Notes under the pieces: generated by a model
Told to the model about the DNA's origin: nothing
Database searches by the model: none
What the model saw: the letters and a program-made list of their open reading frames with translations, nothing else
Program-made: the position numbers and the translations under genes
Origin: Spirochaeta sp.
GTDB lineage: Bacteria > Spirochaetota > Spirochaetia > Sphaerochaetales > Sphaerochaetaceae
Reading direction: 5' to 3'
Length of the DNA: 30,369 nucleotides
Assembly: GCA_020054965.1 (NCBI GenBank)
Contig: JAIMZO010000002.1
Location: 1 to 30,369, forward strand
Shown here: positions 8,869-18,500 of the stretch, piece after piece
Numbering within the stretch: the stretch's first letter is position 1
Layout: each line of letters begins with the position of its first letter

Positions 8869-11800
8869 TTACCCTAAAAGCCGATCAAGTTTATAGAGTG
8901 CTTCCGTCTCTGCCTCCATCAAGGTCTTTACATACCCCTGTGCATTGGCCATCCCCTTATGGATTGCAAGGGAGAGAGCGGAAAGATAGATAATCTCTTG
9001 CATTGCCTCCTTGGTATACCATGTCACCCCTTGGTGTTCATTGACTTGGGCGTATGACCTGAGAGAAGGATCTTCAAGCAGTGTGGCCAGGATCTTCCTT
9101 GGGTCATCCTCACTGTCGTCGACCATGTACGCACTGGCAGCTAGGATGGCTGCACTATGGCAAGCCTTTCTTGCAAGTTCCTGTTCAAAACCAGCCTCAC
9201 ACAGTTGCTTGGAGAAGAAACGGTAGAGCAACAGCTTGTCACTTGCCACCATTGCATCGCTTATGGTTGCATCCTCGCTGAGGAAGGGCTTCAGGAAAAG
9301 TGCTGCAGCCATGACTGATCCCATCTCATCAAGAATTCTGGTTCCTTGCATGAAGAGCCTGCTCTCTTCCTTGCTGAAGAGAGTACTCATTCTCTGGATT
9401 TCCTCAAGCATGGAACTTGGACTTATTTCACGGGGAATGGAGGGTAGTGACTTTCGAGCCTCAGGGTGTAGGTTTTCCACAACTGCCGAGAGGTGTGTAT
9501 ATGCTTCTGCCAACAAAAGAATAAGGGTACGCTCTGTTTTACTGGTGGCTTTTCCCTCCATCATTCGTTTGATCTGCTTGTGGAAGGAAGGAGAAAGGAA
9601 ATGATCCATTGCCTTGAAGACTGGTTTGAGCCTGAGTGCAAGGATTTCCTGTTCAAAGTTTGCAATGCCTGAATCTCCCATCTGTTCATACAGGGCAGAG
9701 TAGACTCCATCAGTGTCCTCAACTTCCCGGATGTTCAGGTATACCTTGGTCTCAAACCCACGGAGGTGTACAAAGAATCCTTCGTCGAAGACCTTGAGGG
9801 AAGGTTTCATATAGGTCAGGCCATCGCTGAAAGAGTCCATGATAACGTACCGCCTTCCTCCCACCGTCAGGGTCAAAGCCTCGGCAAGGCTGACTTCCTC
9901 AAGGTGCTTCTCCCCGTTTGATTTCTTTACTTTTGGGGCAGAGGATTTTATCCATCCTTCCACCACTTCATACTGGTTGTTGTACTGAACCATGACCCGT
10001 TCATGTTCTGTTCCATTCACGTAGCAGAATGCAGACTGTTGCACCTCCCCATCACGGTAAAGATCGAAGAGCTGGAAATTGTCAACGCCACTGAAAAGGT
10101 ATCGTTTCTTCAGGAGTGGGAAGATCCTTCGATAATGTTCCCCTATCAAGTATTCGTTGGGTTTCTCATCCCAATATGCACGGCGGTATTCCATCCCGTA
10201 TTTTTCCCGGTACCCTTCAACCTGCCCGTGGCCGAACATGGGAAGCCCCGGCATGGTTACCAGCAAGGTACATACACCGAAGTACTTGTCCCCATCCCCA
10301 AACTGGGCGATGGCAGTTTCCTCATCTGGGTTGTTCATGAAGTTCACGAATCGTTTAAGGATCTCAGGGTCGAAGTTGAGCGTATTCTTGATAGTCTCAC
10401 GATACTTCTGGTTTTCCTGGTTCTTGAGCATGTTCATAAATGCGCTGTTATACACGCGATGCATTCCAAGTGTGCGGACAAAGTATCCTTCCATCATCCA
10501 GAATGCTTCTGCAAGCAACAGTGTATCAGGCAATTCCTCATTGATCCTGTCCACCACCTCTCGCCAGAACTCCTTGGGGATTTGACGGTTGAACTCAGCC
10601 TCATCCATACCATACTGGGCACGCCCGGCGATATCCCCTCCGTGGCCCGGTTTAGGATACCATAGTCGTTGGATGTGTTTCTTTGCCAATGTCATTGCAG
10701 CATCAAAGCGAATGATGGGAAAGTTGCTGGCAACATGCTTTATCTGTTGATAGACAGCCTCCCGTGTTGCCGGGTTGAGGAAATCCAGCTGTGCAGTATC
10801 GTTCCAGGGCATCGATGTACCATCATTACCATGGAAGATGTAGGTGGTGTTCCCATTTCTCAGATCCCTTCTCCTGAAGGTTACTGCAGCATCACTGCGA
10901 TCGTAGTAATGGTCCTCCAGCTTGATCTCAACATCCGGGTGCGAAGAGAGGTTTGGCCCATCATAGGTATAGGAAGGGAAAGGTGGATAACTTTGCTGGA
11001 TGAAAAAGTCGCTGTGCTCAAAGACCCAATCCCCGTCGATTCCACAATGGTTTGGAACCATGTCACTGGCAAGCCTGATGCCTCGGCTGGCACACCGCTT
11101 TCGAAGGTTGTCCAAGGCAGGCCATCCCCCGATGACCTCTGCAATCTCGTAATTTTTCAAGGAGTATGCGGAGGCTTCCGCATCAGGATTGCCACAGAGG
11201 TTCTTGATTTTCTTGCTTGCGGTGCTTCTTTCCCATAGACCGATAAGCCAGAGTGCAGTGAAGCCCCTCGTTGCAATATGATCGAGCTCCCGATCAGGAA
11301 TCTTATCCAAGGTATCAATAGGGTATTCATACTCCTTGCTCAGCTGGTCCAGCCATACAAGGGTGGATTTGGCTAACATGATTACATTTGGCATCCAATT
11401 CCGGTCGGTAGTGAATGCCTCCTGCTCCTGGTCATAGAGGGTATAGTCGGGTACGACCATAGCCGGGCTTCCCCCATCTCCCGGGAAGTGTGGCTTCTCT
11501 TCTTCCTTGACCACATCGATTGCTTTCAGGAGCAACTCCTTCAAGCGTTGGGGAATCAGTTCTCCCCAGTTTTCTATGATGAAGGAGATTTGGTCGGTCA
11601 GGGAATCGGGATAAAGCTTTGCCGGTCTGGTGAGGAAGGAGAAAATGTCCTCGTCACTGTTGGTCATTGATGCACTGGAGAGGGTATACCCTCCCATCAA
11701 AGCGGTGAGTGCCTGGGCAGCCTTGGGAAAGGAGAGTCCTTCCGGGGCAAGGAATGGTTTGGTTGCCTTCATGAGTGCAGGGTTTTCCTGCATGACCTGA

Positions 11801-12276
11801 TGGATGAAATATCCCCTGAGAGACTCTTCATAGAAGTATTCAAGTGGCAGACCCTGCTCGACCAAGAGGGGGGAAGGGAATTCCTTCATGTAGAAGGCAA
11901 GCACTTCCTGGGCTGCGTGGTTCTTGTTGACCAATGTGGTCAAGCGGGTAAAGAAATCAGGTTCACTGTAGCTTAGGTAGTGGGAAAGAACACTCTGGTA
12001 GAGTTGATGCAGGACGGCCGAGGCAAGGAGTTTTGCCGAAGAGACCCAGTCATTTCCTCCCTTTGCTTTTACCTTCGTATTGAAAAGGTATGCGAGTTCA
12101 GTTGCCTGCTTATAGAGATCTCCAAGGTCGGCATCTGACGGAAACAACGCTGGAAAAAAATCAATTTCAGTCCTTGTGCGAACTGAAATACGAAAATCAC
12201 GTGTAATCAAATCACGCCTCCCTGAGGGTGGTTGTATCCCTGGTAGTGGTACTCCAAGTATATCACGAGTGGCCAT
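8869..12276 (-). CDS. Very large cytoplasmic GH13 (alpha-amylase family) protein
   Basis: A 1135-residue protein with a GH13 barrel in its middle. The GH13 conserved regions are visible: DMVPNH (Asp405 start), the nucleophile Asp525 in RFDAAMT, the acid/base Glu590 in LLAEAF, and Asp651 in FMNNPDEE. In the last region the usual histidine (NHD) is proline, which occurs also in GlgE-type enzymes (NTPD), but the rest does not match GlgE. About 300 helical residues precede the barrel and about 330 mostly helical residues follow a beta-rich C-domain; I recognise neither. No signal peptide is seen, so it likely acts on cytoplasmic alpha-glucan or maltodextrin. The ATG at 12276 is preferred to a GTG four codons upstream at 12288; either start has only a weak purine tract. 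It follows pth by about 30 nt in the same direction. Confidence 0.85.
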   Translation of the reverse strand: MATRDILGVPLPGIQPPSGRRDLITRDFRISVRTRTEIDFFPALFPSDADLGDLYKQATELAYLFNTKVKAKGGNDWVSSAKLLASAVLHQLYQSVLSHYLSYSEPDFFTRLTTLVNKNHAAQEVLAFYMKEFPSPLLVEQGLPLEYFYEESLRGYFIHQVMQENPALMKATKPFLAPEGLSFPKAAQALTALMGGYTLSSASMTNSDEDIFSFLTRPAKLYPDSLTDQISFIIENWGELIPQRLKELLLKAIDVVKEEEKPHFPGDGGSPAMVVPDYTLYDQEQEAFTTDRNWMPNVIMLAKSTLVWLDQLSKEYEYPIDTLDKIPDRELDHIATRGFTALWLIGLWERSTASKKIKNLCGNPDAEASAYSLKNYEIAEVIGGWPALDNLRKRCASRGIRLASDMVPNHCGIDGDWVFEHSDFFIQQSYPPFPSYTYDGPNLSSHPDVEIKLEDHYYDRSDAAVTFRRRDLRNGNTTYIFHGNDGTSMPWNDTAQLDFLNPATREAVYQQIKHVASNFPIIRFDAAMTLAKKHIQRLWYPKPGHGGDIAGRAQYGMDEAEFNRQIPKEFWREVVDRINEELPDTLLLAEAFWMMEGYFVRTLGMHRVYNSAFMNMLKNQENQKYRETIKNTLNFDPEILKRFVNFMNNPDEETAIAQFGDGDKYFGVCTLLVTMPGLPMFGHGQVEGYREKYGMEYRRAYWDEKPNEYLIGEHYRRIFPLLKKRYLFSGVDNFQLFDLYRDGEVQQSAFCYVNGTEHERVMVQYNNQYEVVEGWIKSSAPKVKKSNGEKHLEEVSLAEALTLTVGGRRYVIMDSFSDGLTYMKPSLKVFDEGFFVHLRGFETKVYLNIREVEDTDGVYSALYEQMGDSGIANFEQEILALRLKPVFKAMDHFLSPSFHKQIKRMMEGKATSKTERTLILLLAEAYTHLSAVVENLHPEARKSLPSIPREISPSSMLEEIQRMSTLFSKEESRLFMQGTRILDEMGSVMAAALFLKPFLSEDATISDAMVASDKLLLYRFFSKQLCEAGFEQELARKACHSAAILAASAYMVDDSEDDPRKILATLLEDPSLRSYAQVNEHQGVTWYTKEAMQEIIYLSALSLAIHKGMANAQGYVKTLMEAETEALYKLDRLLG

Positions 12277-12309
12277 GGTTGTAACCACTTTCTTGGGAAT
12301 TGGCTACTG

Positions 12310-12840
12310 TTAGACTAATGTATTTGTGACAGGAAGAGTAGAAATATCATCTATAAGCATTTGTTTTGCTGAATCAAGAATCAAGGGAAGAGAAATCTCT
12401 TCTTCTGGGGAGAAGCGTTGCAATACAAAGGAGGAAACGGTTCCATGCCTTGGTCTCCCGATTCCTATGCGGAGTCGGATGAACCCGTCGTCCTTGATAT
12501 GGCTCTTGATTGACTTCAATCCATTGTGCCCTTGCAAGCCTCCGCCACGCTGCATCCTGATTGTCCCAAAGGGAAGCTCCAGATCGTCATGGATGACCAG
12601 GACTTCCTGTGCTGTATAGGAGAAGAAATCCATACAGGATCGAACTGATTTGCCGCTTTCGTTCATGTAGGTATGTGGCTTAAGCAACCTGATTCCCCCA
12701 TCCTGGGCAATCAGCCCATTGAATTTCTGTGTCCATGGGAGTGTTGGGTACATATGATCACAAACCATCCAGCCTACATTGTGCCGGGTTTTCTCATACG
12801 CTTTGCCAGGGTTGCCGAGAAATACCAGAAGTTTTACCAT
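12310..12840 (-). CDS. pth: Peptidyl-tRNA hydrolase
   Basis: Pth cleaves peptidyl-tRNAs that drop off ribosomes, recycling tRNA. The 176-residue protein has all family signatures: FLGNPGKAYEKTRHNVGW with catalytic His20, KPHTYMNESG, and VIHDDLELP followed by RGGGLQGHNGLKSI. Length is slightly under the 185-200 typical. It heads a minus-strand unit that continues into the GH13 gene. Its start is 35 nt from the divergent start of the homocysteine/methionine block. There is no Shine-Dalgarno, but a TATGAT box ends 5 nt before the ATG. Confidence 0.96.
   Translation of the reverse strand: MVKLLVFLGNPGKAYEKTRHNVGWMVCDHMYPTLPWTQKFNGLIAQDGGIRLLKPHTYMNESGKSVRSCMDFFSYTAQEVLVIHDDLELPFGTIRMQRGGGLQGHNGLKSIKSHIKDDGFIRLRIGIGRPRHGTVSSFVLQRFSPEEEISLPLILDSAKQMLIDDISTLPVTNTLV
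12812..12840 (+). promoter_or_regulatory. Possible promoter of the homocysteine/methionine operon, inside the pth 5' end
   Basis: TTGCCG (12812-12817), a 17-nt spacer and TACCAT (12835-12840) match the sigma70 consensus 4/6 and 4/6. Transcription would start near 12847, giving a leader of about 29 nt that carries the AGAAGGAG Shine-Dalgarno before the GTG at 12876. Such a short leader leaves no room for a SAM or cobalamin riboswitch. The site overlaps the coding start of pth on the other strand. Confidence 0.45.
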
Positions 12841-12845
12841 ACCTT

Positions 12846-12851
12846 ATCATA
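12846..12851 (-). promoter_or_regulatory. Likely -10 box of pth, directly before the ATG
   Basis: TATGAT on the minus strand ends 5 nt before the pth ATG. The hexamer 17 nt upstream (TTTTCT) is a weak -35. With no usable Shine-Dalgarno, the transcript may begin at the start codon. It lies within the 5' untranslated region of the divergent plus-strand operon. Confidence 0.45.
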
Positions 12852-12875
12852 CGGACAAACAGAAGGAGAGAAAAG

Positions 12876-13205
12876 GTGTACATATTGGTAACCTATGTTC
12901 CTGATTCTCATCTTGAGCAGGTGAAAGAGGCTCTCTTCAAAGCAGGAGCTGGAAAGATGGGCTCTTATGATTCCTGTTGCTACCAGAGCCAAGGAACCGG
13001 CCAATTTCGTCCATTGAAAGGCTCATCTCCCTTCATTGGGCAGGTAGGGGAGCTTGCACAAGAGCCGGAGTGGCGTCTAGAATTGGTGGTTGATGAAGAA
13101 TTTGCTGCCCCGGTGGTGGATGCGCTCTTGGAAAGTCATCCCTACGAGGTCCCTGCTTATCATCTGATCCCGGTCTTGACCCTTGATGGGTTGAGCGACG
13201 AATAG
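12876..13205 (+). CDS. Stand-alone NIF3/YqfO-type PII-like domain protein
   Basis: The 109-residue protein matches the inserted PII/CutA-like domain of YqfO-type NIF3 proteins: an N-terminal VTYVP strand, GAGKMGSYDSCCYQ, GTGQFRPLKGSSPFIGQ and a C-terminal ESHPYEVPAYHLIPV. It lacks the metal-binding NIF3 catalytic halves, so it is a single-domain relative, perhaps a trimeric small-molecule or metal sensor; function is unproven. The start is a GTG at 12876 behind AGAAGGAG; the frame is open further upstream but that part runs over pth. Only 8 nt separate it from the HcyBio gene, whose Shine-Dalgarno overlaps its stop, so it is the first gene of that operon. Confidence 0.82.
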   Translation: MYILVTYVPDSHLEQVKEALFKAGAGKMGSYDSCCYQSQGTGQFRPLKGSSPFIGQVGELAQEPEWRLELVVDEEFAAPVVDALLESHPYEVPAYHLIPVLTLDGLSDE

Positions 13206-13213
13206 GAGCCCCT

Positions 13214-14374
13214 ATGGCAAAGACAGTTTCCCAGATCAATGAGAAAATCAAGAAAGGCACGGTTGTCGTGGTCAGTGCGGAAGCCTTTACCGCGATGGCA
13301 AAAGAGAAAGACCTAAAAGAACTCAGTGAAGAGGTGGATATCGTAACCACAGCCACCTTTGGTCCTATGTGCTCCAGTGGAGCAATCATCAATTTCGGAC
13401 ACTGGTCTCCCGGTATCCGTATGGAGGAGATTACCCTCAATGGGGTGAATGCCTATGAGGGCCTTGCTGCAGTGGACACCTACATAGGTGCAACCAGTGA
13501 ATCCAAGTTTGATGCTACCTACGGTGGTGCGAATGTTATCGAGGAGTTGATCGATGGCAAGGATGTGCGTCTGCATGCCAGGGGGAAAGGAACCGATTGT
13601 TATCCCACCAAGGAGATTGATACCTATATCAACAAGGATACCATCAACGAGTTTTATCTCTTCAATCCCCGAAACGCCTACCAAAACTATGCAGCAGCAA
13701 CCAACAGCACGAACCGGATCAGGTACACTTATATGGGCAGCCTTCTTCCCAGGTTCTCGAACGTAACCTACTCCACCAGTGGTGAACTGAGTCCCTTGTT
13801 GAATGATCCCTACCTGAGAACCATTGGTCTTGGAACCCGGATTTTCCTCGGTGGAGGAGAGGGGTATGTGGTATGGAACGGGACTCAGTTCCATACCAGA
13901 CGGGAGCGTACCCCAGAAGGTATTCCCACCATGCCGGGGGCAACCCTTGCAGTCATAGGGGATGCAAAACAGATGTCGAGGGAGTATATCCGCTCTGCCT
14001 ACTATGAGAAGTATGGTGTCTCGATGTTTGTCGGTATCGGTATTCCCATACCGGTACTTGATGAGGAAATGGCAGCCCATCTCGCTATCTCAAATGAGAA
14101 GATCATCACCAATATTCTCGACTACGGGCAGGATGGTCACCCATCAGTCGGGACCTGTTCCTATGCCCAGCTTGCCAGTGGATCTGTCACCTTGGGTGAT
14201 GGAAAGGAAGTAAAGACAGCTCCCCTCTCTTCCCTAGCCAAGGCACGGGAGATTGCCGATGTCTTGGCTTCCTGGATCAAGGAGAAACGATTCTTCCTCT
14301 CTGAGCCAGTGCATACGTTCCCAACTGACAGTTTTGTAAAACCTTTGGTGCCTCGTGAAGGAGGTGAGAAATGA
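13214..14374 (+). CDS. Homocysteine biosynthesis protein HcyBio (DUF39/COG1900)
   Basis: This 386-residue protein belongs to the DUF39 family, known from Methanosarcina acetivorans (MA1821) and sulfate reducers to be needed for making homocysteine from aspartate semialdehyde and sulfide, bypassing O-acyl-homoserine. Visible family stretches include TTATFGPMCSSGA with a conserved cysteine, ARGKGTDCYPT, FNPRNAYQNYAAATN and GLGTRIFLGGGEGYV. Unlike the archaeal protein it has no C-terminal CBS domains. An AGGAG Shine-Dalgarno precedes the ATG. It overlaps the next gene by 4 nt (ATGA), the NIL-ferredoxin that partners it in other organisms. Family assignment is strong; activity here is inferred. 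Confidence 0.92.
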   Translation: MAKTVSQINEKIKKGTVVVVSAEAFTAMAKEKDLKELSEEVDIVTTATFGPMCSSGAIINFGHWSPGIRMEEITLNGVNAYEGLAAVDTYIGATSESKFDATYGGANVIEELIDGKDVRLHARGKGTDCYPTKEIDTYINKDTINEFYLFNPRNAYQNYAAATNSTNRIRYTYMGSLLPRFSNVTYSTSGELSPLLNDPYLRTIGLGTRIFLGGGEGYVVWNGTQFHTRRERTPEGIPTMPGATLAVIGDAKQMSREYIRSAYYEKYGVSMFVGIGIPIPVLDEEMAAHLAISNEKIITNILDYGQDGHPSVGTCSYAQLASGSVTLGDGKEVKTAPLSSLAKAREIADVLASWIKEKRFFLSEPVHTFPTDSFVKPLVPREGGEK

Positions 14375-14784
14375 AAAAGCGATATGCCTTGCGCTTCTCT
14401 CCCACCTTGGTGGAGCAACCTATTGTAAGCAAGCTTGCCCGATCCTACGATGTGGACATCAATATCCTCAACGCGGATGTTGCCAGTGGTCGTGGGGGGA
14501 AGCTCATTGTTGAGTTGAGTGGAACCGAGCAAGACTTGGATGCGAGTGTCATTTATCTCGGAGAGATCGGAGTTGTCGTCTCTGAGATGGTCAAGGAGCT
14601 GCTCTTCAACCAGGATGGGTGTATTGACTGCGGGGCTTGCACGGCTGTCTGTTCCTCCGGTGCCTTATGGATGGATTCTGAGGCAAAGCTGCAATTTGAT
14701 GTATCACATTGTGTTGTGTGTGGGCTCTGTGTCCATGCCTGTCCAATGCGCCTGTTTGAGGTATCACACGAACGGGAGGCTTAG
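14371..14784 (+). CDS. NIL domain-ferredoxin protein of homocysteine biosynthesis
   Basis: The 137-residue protein has an N-terminal NIL domain (about residues 3-75), a fold also found on methionine ABC transporter ATPases. It is followed by two 4Fe-4S motifs: Cys84, 87, 90, 94 and Cys114, 117, 120, 124, each CxxCxxCxxxC. This is the architecture of MA1822, the partner of HcyBio in Methanosarcina, thought to supply electrons or handle sulfur. The ATG overlaps the HcyBio stop and has a strong GGAGGTG Shine-Dalgarno. UPF0280 follows immediately. Two clusters and the NIL fold suggest an anaerobic, oxygen-sensitive function. Confidence 0.93.
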   Translation: MKKRYALRFSPTLVEQPIVSKLARSYDVDINILNADVASGRGGKLIVELSGTEQDLDASVIYLGEIGVVVSEMVKELLFNQDGCIDCGACTAVCSSGALWMDSEAKLQFDVSHCVVCGLCVHACPMRLFEVSHEREA

Positions 14785-14786
14785 AA

Positions 14787-15521
14787 TTGTACCAAAGGAG
14801 AGCCTATCGCCAGAGCATGGGGTCCACCCGTTTCTCTTCATTCTCCCTTTCTGTAGGGGAGAGTGATGTTTGGATTGGATTCCAGGGGCCTGCCGATAAG
14901 GGCTCCCTACAGGCTGAAACGACAACCCTTTTAAGACGACTGAGAAGGGAGCTTCTCGACTATGGGGACCCCCAGCTGTTTACCAGCTTTGTTCCCTTGC
15001 AACCGAGGGGAGACCTTTCTGTGTTGCTGCAGCGTATGTTTGATGCAGGGAAACGTTCAGGCACTGGCCCTTTTTCCAGTGTGGCGGGGGCAATCGCCGA
15101 ACGCATTGGCAGGCATCTCAAGGACCGGTTTGGTCTCTTGGAGATTGTTGTTGAAAATGGTGGCGATTTGTATATTGATGTCCAGAAACCTCTTCCTGTG
15201 CAGATTTTTGCACCAACCAGTATACTTTCAGGGAAGCTTTCCATCATTGTTGATCCTTCCTATGGTCCCATGGGAGTCTGTACCAGTTCAGGAAAGATTG
15301 GGCACTCAATAAGTTTCGGCAAGGCTGATGCTGTTATGGTTGCATGCAAAGATGCTGCCCTTGCGGATGCGTATGCGACTGCCTACTGCAATCGTGTCTC
15401 CGGGAAAGAGGATGTGGGGAAGGTGTGCGAAGCACTTACAAAGCAGGAAGCAGTCCTCTCCGCTGTAGTGATATTTGAAGACACATTGGCCGTGGGTGGC
15501 CTTTTGGAGGTAGGTACCTGA
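14787..15521 (+). CDS. UPF0280 (COG2122, ApbE-like) protein linked to homocysteine biosynthesis
   Basis: The 244-residue protein belongs to UPF0280/COG2122, an ApbE-related family that was tied genetically to anaerobic homocysteine formation together with DUF39 and NIL-ferredoxin proteins. Typical stretches are YQRRAYRQ at the start, GPFSSVAGAIAE, VVENGGDLYID and GVCTSSGKIGHS. I choose the TTG at 14787: it has GGGAGG 7 nt upstream, and the residues after it match the family's N-terminus, whereas the first ATG ten codons later would remove them. It begins 2 nt after the NIL-ferredoxin stop and ends 1 nt before metH. Its exact chemistry is not settled; a flavin-related or sulfur-transfer role is possible. 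Confidence 0.88.
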   Translation: MYQRRAYRQSMGSTRFSSFSLSVGESDVWIGFQGPADKGSLQAETTTLLRRLRRELLDYGDPQLFTSFVPLQPRGDLSVLLQRMFDAGKRSGTGPFSSVAGAIAERIGRHLKDRFGLLEIVVENGGDLYIDVQKPLPVQIFAPTSILSGKLSIIVDPSYGPMGVCTSSGKIGHSISFGKADAVMVACKDAALADAYATAYCNRVSGKEDVGKVCEALTKQEAVLSAVVIFEDTLAVGGLLEVGT

Positions 15522-15522
15522 C

Positions 15523-18500
15523 ATGGATAGGAAAGAATACTTGCAGGTGTTGCTTAAAAAGAGAATCGTGCTCCTGGATGGGGCTATGGGTACCATGATT
15601 CAAAAGCAGGGATTGCAGGTCGAGGATTATACCCTGGAGGATATTTCGGCCCCTGGCTGTAATGAATTTCTCAACCTCAGTAGGGGTGATGTCATTTATC
15701 AGATTCACCAAGAGTACTTATCCTCTGGTGCCGACATCATCGAGACCAACACCTTCTGCGCAAATGCATTCAATCTTGCGGAGTATGGCCTATCAGGAGA
15801 GGTGGGACCCATCAACCTGGCTGCCTGTGAAATTGCACGTGAGGCAGCGGCGGACTATGAAGCAACCCATGACGGGTATGCCTTTGTTGCAGGGGTTCTT
15901 GGTCCTACCAACCGTTCACTCTCCTTCTCTGAGAAGGTAGAAGACCCAGCCTATCGACAAAAAGACTTTTCCTCCTTTTTGGAGATGTATCGTGAACAAG
16001 TGCGTGCACTGCTGCAAGGAGGGGTAGACCTCCTCCTCATCGAGACGGTCTTCGATACCTTGGTGGCAAAAAGTGCCATCATTGCATGTCTGGAAGAGAT
16101 GGAAGCACAGCAGAGGACCATTCCTCTGATGGTAAGTGTAACCTTCAGTGACCAGAGTGGAAGGACGCTCAGTGGGCAGACCCTGGAGGCCTTTGTGGCA
16201 AGCCTTGTCCCCTTTCCCCTTTTCAGCCTGGGACTCAACTGTTCCACCGGGCCGAAGGAGATGCTTCCTCTTATCGAGAAACTCTCGGGGCTTTGTCCCT
16301 TCTATGTCAGTGCCCACCCCAATGCAGGATTCCCGGACAAGGAAGGAAATTATCAGCTGCAGGCACAGCAGATGGCAAAAGAGCTTGCCCCTGCCTTGCA
16401 AAAAGGATATCTGAACATTCTCGGTGGATGTTGTGGGACCACCCCTGTTCACATCAAGGCATTGAAGGAAGCCTCTGCTCAGGCTGTGGTTCGACAGCTG
16501 CCTTCGATAGCTTCTTCCCTGGCCTTGAGTGGGATGGATGCCGTGCAGGAAAAAGAAGGTGAAATCCTTCTGGTTGGAGAGAGAACCAATGTTGCCGGTT
16601 CGAGAAAGTTTGCCCGCCTGATCAAGGAAGAAAAGTGGGAGGAAGCTCTCCAGATCGCCCGGGAGCAAGTAGCCCATGGCTCTTCTGTCCTGGATCTCTG
16701 TATGGATGCATCCATGCTTGATGCTGAGAGGAGTATGAAGAACTTCCTACGCTATATCGCGAGTGATCCCTCAGTGGCAAAGGCAGCAATCATGATCGAC
16801 TCATCAGATTGGGAGGTTGTCTGCTCCGCAATGGGAGAGGTCCAGGGACGAGGGATCGTTAACTCAATCAGTCTGAAAGAGGGAGAGGAAACCTTCATTT
16901 CCCATGCCAAGCACATTGCCCGCTATGGTCATGCAATGGTGGTCATGTTGTTTGATGAAGAGGGACAGGCCGCTACCTATGAACGTAAGATAGCCATTGC
17001 AAAGAGGAGCTATTCCCTGCTTCATCAGGCAGGGATCAGGGATGAGGATATTATCTTCGATGCCAATGTTCTCTCTATTGCCACCGGTATCGAAGAGCAC
17101 GATACCTATGCCCGCGATTTCATTCTTGCCACCCGGGAACTCAAGCGGCTTTATCCGAGGTGCCATACCAGCGGAGGCGTGAGCAATCTCTCCTTCTCCT
17201 TCCGTGGGAATGATGCACTTCGCTCTGCTATGCATGCCATCTTGTTGGAGTTGGCCGACCTTGATATGGCAATCATCAATCCTGCAAGTCTTATTGATGT
17301 TCAAACATTGAACAAGGATGTTCGTTCCACTATTGAACATGCTCTTATGGCAGAGGGTGGTGATCTGGCAGATATCAGGGCTGAACTGATCAATCTCGCC
17401 CTGACCATGCAGAGTGAGGACACTCCCAAGAAGAAGGTTGCACCTCGCTCTGAGCGAAGTGCTTCTGATCGGCTCTATGATGCAGTGGTAGCAGGGGACC
17501 ATACCTATCTCTCCCAGGACTTGGAGGCAATGAAAGAAGAAAATCCTCTCTCCTTGGTGGAAGGTCCCTTGATGGATGGCATGAAGGAGGTGGGTCGTCT
17601 CTTTGGGAAAGGAAAGCTGTTCCTACCCCAGGTGGTGCGGAGTGCAAGGACAATGAAGCTTGCGGTTGATATCCTCCAGCCACGTATTACTGCCTATTTA
17701 GCGAAGAACTTGCATGAAACAAGGAATCAAAAGAAACTTGCTGTCCTTGCTACGGTCAAGGGCGATGTGCATGACATCGGTAAGAATATTGTTGCGCTCA
17801 TTCTTACCTGCAATGGCTTTGAAGTCATTGACCTCGGGGTGATGGTTCCGTCAGCAGATATTTATGATGCAGCCATCAAATACCAGGCAGACATCGTCGG
17901 CCTGAGTGGTTTGATCACACCATCCCTGAAGGAGATGGAGAGGGTCATCTCCCTATTCGAGGAGCGGGGGGCCAGCATTCCCATCTTTGTAGGAGGGGCA
18001 ACCACGAGTGAGATCCATACCGCGGTGAAGCTTTCAGTACGCTACTCGAATCCTGTCATTCAGACAAAAGATGCTTCTGCCATGGCCTTGGCGGCTAATG
18101 AAGTGGTAGGGCCCAACCGTCTTGCATTCTTTCATGAAGTACATGAGCATTACCGCCAACTCAGGGAGAATCATCAGGATGTAAAAGAGGAGAAGAGTTC
18201 CTCCGTTGCTGTTGGATATGCTTTTTCCTTGGAAAGCAGTGAGCAAAAGAGCGTGGGAACGAAGGCAAAAACCTATGGGGTGAATACGCTGAAAGACATT
18301 CCTCTCGCTGATTTGGTTGATCTTATCAACTGGAACATGTACTGCGCTGCATGGAAGGTTCCTCCTTCCAGTGAAGAGGGAGTAAGACTCATCAAACAAG
18401 CGAAAGCACTTCTGGAAGAGGAGAAGATTCGTCTTCTCTTTGAGCAAGGATGCAGGATTGTCTATGGGGTATTCCCAGCCAAGAGCGACCGATTGGCGGT

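Noticed and set aside
12841..12875. Possible SAM or cobalamin riboswitch before the methionine operon
   Set aside because: Only 35 bp separate the divergent starts and no aptamer-like structure fits.
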